From the NCBI RefSeq assembly GCF_000285555.1, contig NZ_HE611003.1, positions 42,709-90,497 of the forward strand: DNA of 47,789 nucleotides, in the 5' to 3' direction. Source of the stretch: Kurthia massiliensis. GTDB taxonomy: Bacteria; Bacillota; Bacilli; Bacillales_A; Planococcaceae. The notes beneath the pieces were generated by a model. It searched no databases. It saw only the letters and a program-made list of their open reading frames with translations, and had not been told where the DNA came from. How positions within the stretch are numbered: position 1 is the first letter of the stretch; the number at the start of each line of letters is the position of its first letter. A program made the position numbers and the translations under genes. This document shows positions 1-10,117 of the stretch, piece after piece.

Positions 1-221
1 TCTACGCTACGTAGCCAAGCCGTATCATCTTGTTTTTTCAGCTTTGTGAGCATTTTGGACATAAGAGAACGATTTAGTCCTTTACCTTCTAATTCGTACA
101 TTGTGTTCCATAATGCTAAGAAATGATTGTAGACAAAGCGACAATGCCCATGTGTTTGATGAATGAGCGCTTGTTGATCTTTATTCGGATAGATACGGAA
201 CTGGTAAGCTTTATGTGGCAT
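1..221 (-). CDS. tnpB: TnpB, RNA-guided nuclease of IS200/IS605 family (N-terminus, partial)
   Basis: Reading the minus strand from ATG at 221-219 gives 73 codons that stay open to the window edge. The protein begins MPHKAYQFRIYPNKDQQ and continues with CRFVYNHFLALW. These are the classic N-terminal OrfB_IS605 helix-turn-helix motifs: a KAYQFRIYPN strand, then RFVYNHFL. TnpB proteins of this family are RNA-guided DNA nucleases that help the element persist. The RuvC-like catalytic part lies outside the window. A strong ribosome site (AAGGAGGTG) sits six bases before the ATG. The copy looks intact as far as it can be read. Confidence 0.9.
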   Translation of the reverse strand, partial: MPHKAYQFRIYPNKDQQALIHQTHGHCRFVYNHFLALWNTMYELEGKGLNRSLMSKMLTKLKKQDDTAWLRSV

Positions 222-244
222 GACAAACACCTCCTTTTTCTCAT

Positions 245-273
245 ATTATATTGAGAACAGGTGTTCTTTTCAA
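245..273 (-). promoter_or_regulatory. tnpB promoter with LexA/DinR-like box in the spacer
   Basis: On the minus strand there is TTGAAA (273-268), a 17-bp spacer and TATAAT (250-245), followed by the tnpB ribosome site. The spacer carries the palindrome GAACAGGTGTTC (plus strand 255-266). This matches the core of the Bacillus SOS (LexA/DinR) operator GAAC-RNRY-GTTC at every position; only the outermost C and G of the full consensus are A and T. A repressor bound between -35 and -10 would block transcription. SOS control is inferred; the promoter elements and palindrome are seen directly. Confidence 0.65.
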
Positions 274-365
274 CAAATTGATGCGAGCAGAATGATTGCG
301 TTCGCATTCATCCCCTCCCTACTCACTACGTTCCTTGAGGGAGAGGTCTTCTGCGAAAAAATGAT

Positions 366-508
366 AAAAAGGGGCTGGGACAAAACATTTCACTTTCCTT
401 TTTTAGCGTTCGCAACAAAAAACCGGAACCGCGACGCATTGCGATTCCGGTTTTTCTTATGCTCATTTGAGATGGTGTTTTTACACTTATGTCCCAGCCT
501 CTTTTTTT
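366..508. repeat. Long intergenic repeat, copy A (nested hairpin)
   Basis: A sequence of about 143 bp that recurs at 26921-27060 with only scattered differences. The outer arms are GGGGCTGGGACA (371-382) and TGTCCCAGCCTC (490-501), flanked by A-runs and T-runs so that it would act as a terminator on either strand. Inside is a second hairpin, with AACCGGAA near 421 pairing with TTCCGGTT near 447. A spare arm-like fragment, GCCCTAGCC, follows at 509-517. An open frame at 220-570 crosses this element and is not a gene. Confidence 0.8.
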
Positions 509-574
509 GCCCTAGCCTTATTTTTTTCTTTCATGTCGTAATTTGTTACACTGAAATTAACAAGGAGTGATTAC

Positions 575-757
575 ATGTACTTCACACTGTTCGCAATATG
601 TGCGATCTTGTTATTTATTGTTGCACTCGTCCCGGAAAAATTAATGTTGCCCTTTGCACAAGCAGATAGTGCCGAGTGGCGTACATCGTATACGCGACGC
701 ATTGCGATTATTGGCGCACTTTTACTCGCCGTACTCGCAATCGTTTCGCTTCTATAA
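575..757 (+). CDS. Small membrane protein, unknown function (60 aa)
   Basis: Sixty residues with two predicted membrane segments, residues 2-20 (FTLFAICAILLFIVALVP) and about 43-59 (IAIIGALLLAVLAIVSL), joined by a short charged loop containing RRI. The start is supported by AAGGAG eight bases before the ATG, and a hairpin terminator starts at the stop codon, so this is a self-contained expressed unit. No family is recognised. Both ends would be on the same side of the membrane with a short soluble loop; nothing further can be said about its role. Confidence 0.7.
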   Translation: MYFTLFAICAILLFIVALVPEKLMLPFAQADSAEWRTSYTRRIAIIGALLLAVLAIVSLL

Positions 758-794
758 AAAAAGACAGCACCTATACGGATGCTGTCTTTTTTGT
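757..794. terminator. Bidirectional terminator
   Basis: GACAGCA (763-769) pairs with TGCTGTC (780-786) between an A-run and a T-run. It serves the small membrane gene on the plus strand and the azoreductase gene converging from the right. Confidence 0.85.
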
Positions 795-801
795 ATGTTG
801 A

Positions 802-1449
802 TTAAGCTTCTACTAATGAAGCTACTTTTTGTGCTGCTACTTTTACTGCTTCGTAGCCAGCTGCTTTAATTTCGTCAGCTTTTGCAGAGTTAGCATTGTG
901 GCCTTCGATGATTACTTCATCAATCATTTCCATACCAAATACACCGCCGATAACTTGTTTCATGTAATTTACTGCGTGTTCCATTGGTGCTGCTTCTGGT
1001 GAAGAATAGTAACCACCACGTGCGTTTAATAAAACGGCTTTTTTGTCAGTTAATAATGATACTAATTGACCTTCTGAATTGTATTTAAATGAGAAGCCTG
1101 AAGCATAAGTGTAATCAATAAATGTGTGTAATGGTGCTGGAATTGTACCGTTCCATAATGGGAATGCGAATACAACAACATCAGCGTTTGTGATTGCTTC
1201 ACGTGCTTTTGTTTGTGCAGCGATTAAACGTGCTTCAACGCCTTCTAATTCTTTACCAGCTTGTAAATTGCCATATGCATTGAATGTTTCTTGACCGAAG
1301 TAAGGCATATCTTCTGCGAATACGTCGAATGTTGAAACGTTTACGCCTTCTTTACCTTGTAATTCGTTCATGAATACTTCGTACATTTTTGATGATACAG
1401 CTTGATCTGCTGGACGGTTATTTGCTTTTACTACTAATACGTTTGTCAA
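802..1449 (-). CDS. azoR: FMN-dependent NADH-azoreductase
   Basis: A 215-residue flavodoxin-fold protein of the AzoR/AcpD family, the usual length. These enzymes reduce azo compounds and quinones by two electrons with NADH, protecting against quinone stress. Family motifs visible are the N-terminal VLVVKANNRP strand-loop, VVFAFPLWNGTIPAPLHTFIDY (about 92-113) around the flavin, and LNARGGYYS (about 141-149). The start codon is TTG, preceded by GGGAG eight bases upstream. The gene stands alone, with its own promoter and an operator that resembles the MhqR box, a regulator known to control azoreductases in Bacillus. Convergent with the small membrane gene. Confidence 0.92.
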   Translation of the reverse strand: MTNVLVVKANNRPADQAVSSKMYEVFMNELQGKEGVNVSTFDVFAEDMPYFGQETFNAYGNLQAGKELEGVEARLIAAQTKAREAITNADVVVFAFPLWNGTIPAPLHTFIDYTYASGFSFKYNSEGQLVSLLTDKKAVLLNARGGYYSSPEAAPMEHAVNYMKQVIGGVFGMEMIDEVIIEGHNANSAKADEIKAAGYEAVKVAAQKVASLVEA

Positions 1450-1494
1450 AATAAAAACTCCCTTTTCTGTTTTAATATTTATGCTAATTTCATT

Positions 1495-1546
1495 TATCTC
1501 TCTTTCAAGATAAATTAATTTTAAATAATTTTTGATAAATTTTCAA
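1495..1546 (-). promoter_or_regulatory. azoR promoter with MhqR-like operator
   Basis: Minus-strand TTGAAA (1546-1541), 17-bp spacer, TAAAAT (1523-1518). Directly downstream, across the expected transcription start, lies TATCTCTCTTTCAAGATA (1495-1512, plus strand). It is identical at 15 of 18 positions to the near-palindrome before the mhqD-like gene at 37133-37150 and keeps the same position relative to the -10 box. MhqR is a MarR-type quinone sensor; assignment is by similarity of site and of target genes. Confidence 0.6.
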
Positions 1547-1576
1547 CAGAAAATGCCTCATACTTTAGGCTGAATT

Positions 1577-2281
1577 TTAAAAATCGCAATGATCTCCGTC
1601 ACAAGTCGCACTTTCATCACCGAACATTTGTAGTTTCGGTTTTAAATTTTCTTCTTCTGCTACTTGGCGAATTGCTCGCTCGAAAACGTCTTTTGGCTGT
1701 GCACCTGAGATCGCATATTTATCATTTAGTACGAAAAACGGTACGCCACGTACACCGATTTGCTGTGCTTGTTGCATATCGACTAACGTTTCTGCCGCGA
1801 ATCGTTCATCTTGTAACGCTGCTTTTGTAGCTTCTTCATCTAGTCCGATTTCTTTCGCAAGCGCTACGAGTACATCTTCGTAACCGATTTTTTGATTTTC
1901 TACGAAATAAGCACGTAATAAACGTTCTGTCATTTCTTTTTCTTTACCGACTGTTTCCGCATATTTCGCTAGGCGATGTGCTTTGAACGTATTTGCTGGA
2001 TGCATATCGTCAAAGTTGTAATCTAATCCGACTTCTTTCGCACGTTGCGCAATGCCCGTTGTTTGTTGCTTCATCGCTTCCGTTGTCGCACTATATTTTT
2101 TCGCCAATGCTTGCTCAATCGTTTCATCTGAATGTGCTGGCGCTTGTGGATCTAATTGATACGCTTTAAATACGACCTCTGCTTGTGCTGCAAATCCTGT
2201 CGATGCAAGCGCACGTTCTAACTCGCGTTTACCGATATAACAAAATGGACATACATAATCTGACCATACTTCAATTTTCAT
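1577..2281 (-). CDS. DsbA-family protein, FrnE-like oxidoreductase
   Basis: A 234-residue thioredoxin-fold protein with the catalytic CPFC at residues 11-14 (WSDYVCPFCYIG), the helical insertion typical of DsbA, and the cis-Pro loop GVRGVPFFV near residue 193. This is the FrnE group of 2-hydroxychromene-isomerase-like/DsbA proteins, which are cytoplasmic because no signal peptide is present. The tail CDGDHCDF adds two more cysteines that could form a second redox or metal site. I place the start at 2281, not at the longer open frame to 2329, because GAGGTGAGG lies just upstream and the family begins here. Substrate unknown; oxidative-stress dithiol chemistry is a reasonable guess given the azoreductase next door. 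Confidence 0.87.
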   Translation of the reverse strand: MKIEVWSDYVCPFCYIGKRELERALASTGFAAQAEVVFKAYQLDPQAPAHSDETIEQALAKKYSATTEAMKQQTTGIAQRAKEVGLDYNFDDMHPANTFKAHRLAKYAETVGKEKEMTERLLRAYFVENQKIGYEDVLVALAKEIGLDEEATKAALQDERFAAETLVDMQQAQQIGVRGVPFFVLNDKYAISGAQPKDVFERAIRQVAEEENLKPKLQMFGDESATCDGDHCDF

Positions 2282-2419
2282 TTTCCTCACCTCAAAGCGT
2301 ATTGTAACGGGCTTTTGTTGGCATTGCATGTTTTACGACTTTTTTCTCACCATTAATTTACAAAAAAGGCGAAATAAAATATAATAATTAGATATTTATC
2401 ACTAATAGGGGTGTATACA

Positions 2420-3151
2420 TTGATTAAAAAGTCTTTAATCGTTTTAAGCGCTGCATTTTGCCTTGCAGGATGTGGATCGTACAATATTTCAGTAGATAAA
2501 AACGATGCAAACGAACAGTCAACAAAAGAAGTCACTGAACCAACCAACACGACGGAACAAGCAGCAACTGAACCAGCAGAAGCTTCAACAGAAAAAACAG
2601 AAACGACACAACCTGCACAGCAACAACAGCCGCAAGCTGCGCCGAAACAAGCAGCAACAACCGGCTCTAGCGTATTACGTACTGAAACAGACAATTCATA
2701 CGATTACGTGGAAGCAACAGCAAAAAGCGTAAACGTACGCGGTACAGCAGATATTAAAGGTAAAATTGTCGACGGACTTGATTACGGCGAATACGTAGAA
2801 TTTTTACATGAAAAAGTATACACCAGCGATAACCGTATTTGGCTAAAAGTGCGTACAAACAATGGCGTTATAGGTTACGTAAGTTCATTAAACGCGCGTA
2901 TGCATACGACTTATAGCAGCAGTAGCTATTCATCAGATTACACGGTCGTTGTCATTTATAAGAGCGAAGCAAATGTGCGTTCTAACACGAACCAAAACGA
3001 TGCAAGTGCGGTCATCGAAAAAGCAACAACTGGCGACACATACACATACACAGGCACGACAATTCCTGCCGCTGGACGTGATTGGTATGAAGTATATGCA
3101 AGCAATGGCCAAATCGGTTACATTAGTAGTCGCGTCGGTTCATTACAATAA
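2420..3151 (+). CDS. Lipoprotein with two bacterial SH3 domains
   Basis: About 243 residues. Residues 1-18 form a lipoprotein signal (IKKSLIVLSAAFCLAGC) with lipobox LAGC, so the mature protein is anchored on the outer face of the membrane. A Thr/Glu/Gln-rich spacer (about 30-90) is followed by two SH3b repeats, about 97-162 (VNVRGTADIKGKIVDGL, then GYVSSLNAR) and about 172-243 (ANVRSNTNQNDASAVIEKA, then GYISSR). SH3b domains commonly bind peptidoglycan. The TTG start at 2420 is chosen over GTG at 2411 because AGGGGTG then has normal spacing. No catalytic domain is present, so it is a wall-binding lipoprotein of unknown partner. Confidence 0.82.
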   Translation: MIKKSLIVLSAAFCLAGCGSYNISVDKNDANEQSTKEVTEPTNTTEQAATEPAEASTEKTETTQPAQQQQPQAAPKQAATTGSSVLRTETDNSYDYVEATAKSVNVRGTADIKGKIVDGLDYGEYVEFLHEKVYTSDNRIWLKVRTNNGVIGYVSSLNARMHTTYSSSSYSSDYTVVVIYKSEANVRSNTNQNDASAVIEKATTGDTYTYTGTTIPAAGRDWYEVYASNGQIGYISSRVGSLQ

Positions 3152-3159
3152 AAGACACG

Positions 3160-3197
3160 AAAAAAGAGGCTTAGGGATTATTCCCTAGCCTCTTTTA
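3160..3197 (+). terminator. Terminator, short form of the GAGGCT repeat family
   Basis: GAGGCTTAGGGA pairs with TCCCTAGCCTC over 3166-3192 and is followed by TTTT. The 16 bases leading into it (from 3154) match those before the terminator at 41985, and the arms match the outer arms of the long repeats at 366 and 26921. Confidence 0.85.
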
Positions 3198-3277
3198 ATA
3201 TTGCTTCGTGAAAGATAGCAAGCAAAACTTACGTATCAAAAATATTTTAGCGGTTCTCCGAAGCGCTCGCAAGCAAA

Positions 3278-4204
3278 TTAAGCAAATTGTTCAGTTAATA
3301 CTGGAACGATTTGTTTTTTACGAGATACAACGCCTGGTAAGTTGATTTGACCGTTTACAACTTCCGCTTTGAAAGCTTGTGCTGCTTCATCGATCACAGA
3401 ACCAGCTGGTACCGCTACTGAATCGTTGTTTAAGATGTCTGTTACAACGAAGAAGAATAAATCTAATGCATTTTCTGCTACTTCTTTGTTTAGAAGGCTT
3501 GTAAGTTCTTCTTGGCGACCTAGTACATCGTTTACATCAACAGCGTTTACTTGTGCGATGACAACTTTTTTACCATTCATGTCGAATTCTTTTGCATCAA
3601 GGCTTAATAAATCTTCTAGCGCTTTATCAGAAAGGTCTGCACCTGCTTTAAGCATTGCTAAGCCGTATTCTTCTAAATCTACGCCAGCGATTGCAGCAAG
3701 TTCTTTTGCAGCTTTCACATCTTGCTCAGTGCAAGTTGGAGATTTTAATAATAATGTATCAGAAACGATTGCAGAAACCATTAAGCCAGCGATGTTTGCT
3801 GGGATTTCTAATTCGTTTTCTTTGAAGATTTTGTTTAAGATCGTTGCAGTACAACCTACTGGCTCAGCGCGGTAGTAAAGTGGTGCTGCAGTTTCGAAGT
3901 TTGCGATACGGTGGTGGTCAATTACTTCTGCAATTGTCACGTCAGCGATATCGTCAGCTGATTGTTGGAATTCGTTGTGGTCAACTAAGATCACTTCTGA
4001 AGCTTCTGTAGCTACTTTTTCTACGAAACGAGGTGCTTCAAAACCGAATTTTTCTAACGCGAATTTTGTTTCGTCGTTAGGTTCGCCAAGGCGTACAGCT
4101 TCCGCTTCTACGCCAAGTTGGTTTTTAAGGTATGCATATACTAATGCAGATGTGATTGTATCTGTATCTGGGTTTTTGTGGCCGAAAACAAGAACTTTAC
4201 TCAT
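3278..4204 (-). CDS. ppaC: Manganese-dependent inorganic pyrophosphatase (family II)
   Basis: Hydrolyses pyrophosphate to phosphate in the cytoplasm, pulling biosynthetic reactions forward. The 308-residue length is standard. Metal ligands of the DHH superfamily are all visible: H9, D13 and D15 in GHKNPDTD, D75 in VDH, DHH at 96-98 and D149 in VSDT. The C-terminal substrate-binding SRKKQ is at 294-298 (DHHA2 domain). There is no CBS insertion, so it is the unregulated form. TAGGAGGAA before the ATG fixes the start. Single gene; no clear hairpin terminator was found between its stop and the convergent lipoprotein terminator. Confidence 0.96.
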   Translation of the reverse strand: MSKVLVFGHKNPDTDTITSALVYAYLKNQLGVEAEAVRLGEPNDETKFALEKFGFEAPRFVEKVATEASEVILVDHNEFQQSADDIADVTIAEVIDHHRIANFETAAPLYYRAEPVGCTATILNKIFKENELEIPANIAGLMVSAIVSDTLLLKSPTCTEQDVKAAKELAAIAGVDLEEYGLAMLKAGADLSDKALEDLLSLDAKEFDMNGKKVVIAQVNAVDVNDVLGRQEELTSLLNKEVAENALDLFFFVVTDILNNDSVAVPAGSVIDEAAQAFKAEVVNGQINLPGVVSRKKQIVPVLTEQFA

Positions 4205-4441
4205 GTCAAAAATTCCTCCTAATATTTGCTTTTTACGCAGTTTATTTTACCATAGTTATTTCGCAAAAAGAATGTTTCGACGCGAAAACAAAGTGTTTTA
4301 CTAGAATATTCGTTTTTTAATAAATGCAGCATTTTTTTAATGAATTATGAGAATTTTTTTCATATTAATAACGCCATTAGTCATAAAAATATGGTACGAT
4401 TCTGATATCCAAAGCTTTTTCAATGTAAAGAGGTGTCATTT

Positions 4442-5233
4442 TTGGAACAGAAGATTGAAAAGAAATATGTCCCACTCGCTCACTATTTTCAGTCTGCGAA
4501 GCAACCGATAATCGAACTATCGTTTACTGAAATCGAGAACATTATCGGGCAAAAATTGCCGAATGCCTCTTATTTGAATAAGAGCTGGTGGCAAAAGACG
4601 AAGCCACCTTTGAAACACTTTTTAGCTTGGTCGTTAAACGGCTATCAAGTGACAGCTGTGCAACCAGGCTATTACGTGACATTCCAAAAGCATGTGCAAT
4701 TTGAAAGTGCACATACACCAGAAGATAATTATCCGTTTACGATTCGCCAAGCCGAACTAGACGATGCGCGCGACATTTTATTACTCGGCGAAACGCTGCA
4801 GCTCCGTATGTTTAAATATCCATACGGTCAACAGCAACAAAAAATGTCCGTGCAAACGCTACGTAAAAGCATCGCAGAATGGAAAATGACAAATACATCA
4901 ATGATGCTGCTCGCGATTATTAACGGACAAATCGGTGGTTATTTATTTATTGAAGGGTATGACTCACCTTATTTAAAACATCGTGCAACTTTAACGATTG
5001 GTTTATTAGATGAACATACACACAAAGGCATCGGCACACAGCTGATGGCAAGTGCAGAACAATGGGCAAACGATCAAGGATTACGTCGCCTCGAACTAAG
5101 CGTCGCAAAAACAAACGTTGGTGCCATCGCATTGTTCAAAAAATTCAATTACGTCGTAGAAGGCGAATGTCAAAATGCGATTTTAATTAACGATCGGTTC
5201 GAAAATGAATTAATTATGAGTAAGGCATTTTAA
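4442..5233 (+). CDS. GNAT acyltransferase with N-terminal DUF7662-like domain
   Basis: About 263 residues in two parts. Residues 10-82 (PLAHYFQSAK, then LSFTEIENIIGQKLP, then SWW and GYQVTAV) resemble a small DUF7662-type module usually seen as a separate domain. Residues 99-263 form a GNAT fold with the acyl-CoA loop HKGIGTQLM near 194-202 and an SVAKTNVGAIALFKKFNY alpha4 region. The TTG start is chosen because AAGAGGTG lies six to seven bases upstream; a GTG nine bases earlier overlaps that site. It converges on the racemase/amidohydrolase pair. In Geobacillus-type N-succinylamino-acid pathways a GNAT succinyltransferase accompanies these enzymes, so N-succinylation of D-amino acids is a possible role, not a demonstrated one. 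Confidence 0.78.
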   Translation: MEQKIEKKYVPLAHYFQSAKQPIIELSFTEIENIIGQKLPNASYLNKSWWQKTKPPLKHFLAWSLNGYQVTAVQPGYYVTFQKHVQFESAHTPEDNYPFTIRQAELDDARDILLLGETLQLRMFKYPYGQQQQKMSVQTLRKSIAEWKMTNTSMMLLAIINGQIGGYLFIEGYDSPYLKHRATLTIGLLDEHTHKGIGTQLMASAEQWANDQGLRRLELSVAKTNVGAIALFKKFNYVVEGECQNAILINDRFENELIMSKAF

Positions 5234-5263
5234 AAGCGAGACGCTAATAGCGCCTCGCTTTTA
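5232..5263. terminator. Bidirectional terminator
   Basis: AAAAGCGAG-A-CGC pairs with GCG-C-CTCGCTTTT around a TAATA loop. It lies between converging genes and overlaps the stop codon of the racemase gene. Confidence 0.85.
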
Positions 5264-6364
5264 AAATGCTTTTTTTCGAATCGTATATTGTTCTAACAGT
5301 GACGTATCAACATCGTAACCGATACCCGGCGCATCTTGCATATGCACGTATCCCCTGTCGACTGTCACGACGGGCGTGATGATATCTTGTGCCCAATAGT
5401 TATCAGACCCTGCTGTATCGCCAGGCATCGTAAAACCAGCGAGTGATGTGAGTGCAACAGCATGCGCACGACCAATCCCCGCTTCTAACATGCCACCACA
5501 CCAGACGTCGATATGTTTTTCAACGCATAAATCGTGAATGCGACGTGCTTCTTCAAGCCCACCAACACGCGCTTGCTTTAAATTAATGACCCCACAGCTA
5601 CCGAGCGTAATTGCTGTTACCGCATCGTCGTAGGACGTAATACTTTCATCCAAACAAATCGGTGTTTCGAGTGATTGTTGCAACGTAGCGTGATGTAAAA
5701 TATCGTCCGCTGCGAGTGGTTGCTCAATCATCATTAAATTAAATTGATCGAGTTGCTGCAACGTATCGATATCGTCAAGCGTATACGCTGAATTGGCATC
5801 CGCCATCAACGGTACATCTGGGTAACGTGCACGAATTGTTTTGATGAGTGACACGTCTTGTCCCGGCTTAATTTTTACTTTAATACGGCCATAACCTTGT
5901 GCTAGCGCCTGATCAATTTTGGCGTATAACGCATCGGCCGACGGTTGCAACCCGATGCTCACGCCGACTGGAATTTGCGCGCGCGTACCCCCTAATACTT
6001 GCCATAACGGTTGATCGATACGCTTTGCATACACGTCCCATACAGCACACTCTATCGCTGACTTCGCCATATTGTTGCGACGAATCGGCTTGAATAACGT
6101 GCGGACGTCACGTGGGTGCGCGATTTCTTTGTGCAACAGCAGTGGGGTTAAAAATTGTTCGATCACATGCCAGCACGTTCCTGTCGTTTCTTCTGTGTAC
6201 CAAGGCGCTTCAAACGCCTCTCCTTCACCATAGCCACAATTTCCGAGCTCGTCGTACACTTCCACAATTAAAAAGCGTTTCTCTTGCACCGAGCCAAAGC
6301 TTGTCGTAAATGGTGATTTCATCGTCATCGCAACTTCTCGCATGACTATTTTTTCGATTTGCAT
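5261..6364 (-). CDS. menC: Enolase-superfamily o-succinylbenzoate synthase / N-succinylamino acid racemase
   Basis: A muconate-lactonizing-subgroup enolase-superfamily protein of 367-368 residues. Counting from the first ATG, the catalytic set is complete: KVK at 163-165, metal ligands D190, E215 (MIEQP) and D240 (LDES), and base K264 (NLKQARVGG). This subgroup makes o-succinylbenzoate for menaquinone, racemises N-succinylamino acids, or both. No other men genes are nearby, while an M20 hydrolase is immediately upstream in the same operon (about 12 bases apart) and an acyltransferase converges, which favours the racemase role. I use the second of two adjacent ATGs because AAGGAAGTG then has five-base spacing; the first would start at 6367. 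Confidence 0.85.
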   Translation of the reverse strand: MQIEKIVMREVAMTMKSPFTTSFGSVQEKRFLIVEVYDELGNCGYGEGEAFEAPWYTEETTGTCWHVIEQFLTPLLLHKEIAHPRDVRTLFKPIRRNNMAKSAIECAVWDVYAKRIDQPLWQVLGGTRAQIPVGVSIGLQPSADALYAKIDQALAQGYGRIKVKIKPGQDVSLIKTIRARYPDVPLMADANSAYTLDDIDTLQQLDQFNLMMIEQPLAADDILHHATLQQSLETPICLDESITSYDDAVTAITLGSCGVINLKQARVGGLEEARRIHDLCVEKHIDVWCGGMLEAGIGRAHAVALTSLAGFTMPGDTAGSDNYWAQDIITPVVTVDRGYVHMQDAPGIGYDVDTSLLEQYTIRKKAF

Positions 6365-6376
6365 CATTCCACTTCC

Positions 6377-7546
6377 TTAAACATTCATCGCATTCATTTT
6401 CGCATATTGCATCGCATTTATGACGGTATTCGTTAAAATTTCTACGCCATTAATTAATTGCGCACGATCAAATGTCATATGTGGATGGTGCAAACCAGGC
6501 GTCACGCCACAGCCGAGACCGAGCATTGCCGCTTTTACGTGTGGACGCATTTTCGTATAAAAGTGAAAGTCTTCGCCGCCTGGTGTGACGACCGGCTCCG
6601 CTAAATGTTTATCACCGACAGATTGTACGATAGAGCGTCGAATAATTTCTTCCGCTTCTTCATCGACTTCTGCCGCTGGAATGTTTAACAAAATTTTTGC
6701 GTTAATTTGCGCATCGTACATTTCACGAATAGAACGAATCGCACGTTTAATGCCGACATCAAGTTGCTCCATCGCTGCGTTCGTTTGCGCACGCGCATCC
6801 ATCGTCAACATCGCTTTCCCTGGAATCGTATTGCCGTGTCCTACGCCGGCCGAAAACTTCGTCACTTTTACCGACCACGGAATGCGCGTATCGACGCGTA
6901 TCGTTTTTAATGCTTCAATTAAGCTCCCGCCAATTTCAATCGCATTTTTCCCTAAATGCGGACGAGCTGCGTGTGCTTCTTCGCCGTAAATTTCACATTG
7001 TACCATCATCGATGCGCCATGATTTAATGCCGGTGCATGTTTACCGACAGCTAGCTCTTGAATCGGCCGAACGTGCACGCCGAATAAATAATCAATATCA
7101 TCGATAATACCGCGATCTACCATCGCCAACGCCCCGTTCCCTTTTTCTTCTGCTGGTTGGAAAATAACGCGAATCGTACCACCAGTTTGCAATGTAAATG
7201 CACCTGTTTGTTTTAAATGTTTTAACATGAGTAGCACGCCGACCGCCATCGTCATATGCCCATCGTGACCACAGGAATGGTTGGCTTTATGTACGCCATC
7301 CACTTCTTGAAACAATGAGTCGATATCCGTGCGTAGACCAATGACGGGCTTGCCACTTCCGATTTCCACATATAAACCTGGCGTATCTTCGAATAAATGC
7401 GGTTCGTAGCCTTCATTCGAAAGTAATTGCGCTAAAAACTTTGTCGTCTCCCATTCTTCCCAACTTGGCTCTGGATGTGCATGTAAATATTCGAATAGCT
7501 CTAGTAAACGTGGCTCTAATTGTTTTAAGTCTGCTTGGCTCATCAT
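6377..7546 (-). CDS. M20-family amidohydrolase (N-acyl-amino acid deacylase type)
   Basis: 389 residues of the M20D family (hippurate hydrolase, N-acetyldiaminopimelate deacetylase, desuccinylase). The metal-site motifs are SCGHDGH at 91-97 and FQPAEEKGNG around 129-138, with HVR at 158-160; the dimerisation domain follows and GGEDFHFY is near the C-terminus. It would cleave an N-acyl group from an amino acid in the cytoplasm using two divalent metals. AAGGATGGG sits six bases before the ATG. First gene of a two-gene operon with the racemase. A terminal desuccinylase step in D- to L-amino-acid conversion fits the neighbourhood, but acetyl-diaminopimelate or other acyl substrates are not excluded. 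Confidence 0.86.
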   Translation of the reverse strand: MMSQADLKQLEPRLLELFEYLHAHPEPSWEEWETTKFLAQLLSNEGYEPHLFEDTPGLYVEIGSGKPVIGLRTDIDSLFQEVDGVHKANHSCGHDGHMTMAVGVLLMLKHLKQTGAFTLQTGGTIRVIFQPAEEKGNGALAMVDRGIIDDIDYLFGVHVRPIQELAVGKHAPALNHGASMMVQCEIYGEEAHAARPHLGKNAIEIGGSLIEALKTIRVDTRIPWSVKVTKFSAGVGHGNTIPGKAMLTMDARAQTNAAMEQLDVGIKRAIRSIREMYDAQINAKILLNIPAAEVDEEAEEIIRRSIVQSVGDKHLAEPVVTPGGEDFHFYTKMRPHVKAAMLGLGCGVTPGLHHPHMTFDRAQLINGVEILTNTVINAMQYAKMNAMNV

Positions 7547-7640
7547 GGTTATCCCATCCTTTTTGTGTGAAAAAGTGCTTTTTTACCTGTACCCGATATC
7601 GATAAATTATAACGTGCACACCGAGCGCCAAAGACAACAA

Positions 7641-7671
7641 AAAGAGCAATGACAGTTGTTCATTGCTCTTT
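7641..7671 (-). terminator. Terminator of glpFK
   Basis: AAAGAGCAATGA pairs with TCATTGCTCTTT, with the T-run on the minus strand after glpK. Confidence 0.85.
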
Positions 7672-7682
7672 CCATCTACATT

Positions 7683-9997
<2,315 letters not shown>

Positions 9998-10092
9998 AAA
10001 ATTCCTCCTTTAAAACATTCAAAACTTTCTTTTATTAATTACCCTATTTGTGGTTTTTAAGACAAAAAAAGTATGATGTTCCTCACAAAAAA

Positions 10093-10117
10093 GGTCATGC
10101 AAATGCATGACTTTTTT
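10093..10117 (-). terminator. Terminator of the MFS gene
   Basis: GTCATGCA (10094-10101) pairs with TGCATGAC (10104-10111) and both flanks are A/T-runs. It lies between the glpF leader and the upstream MFS gene. Confidence 0.8.

Larger units (their letters stand above)
1..346 (-). mobile_element. IS200/IS605-type element, left part only
   Basis: This is the 5' part of an insertion sequence that runs off the left edge. It holds the start of a tnpB gene with its promoter. Upstream of the promoter (towards higher coordinates) are two foldable sequences of the kind these single-strand-transposing elements use at their ends: TGCG-TT-CGCA at 297-306 inside GAATG/CATTC arms (290-309), and a 9-bp stem at 312-320/338-346 with one mismatch on the plus strand (a G-T wobble on the minus strand). 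The exact left tip cannot be fixed from sequence alone; a repeat element starts at 366, so the tip probably lies before that. No tnpA is visible. Confidence 0.6.

Noticed and set aside
312..346. Terminator of a gene lying upstream of tnpB
   Set aside because: The stem has a long 17-base loop and no T-run on either strand; it is better explained as part of the IS left end.
220..570. 116-residue open frame on the plus strand
   Set aside because: It begins inside the tnpB promoter region, reads across the long repeat with its hairpins and has no family resemblance; the real gene starts at 575.
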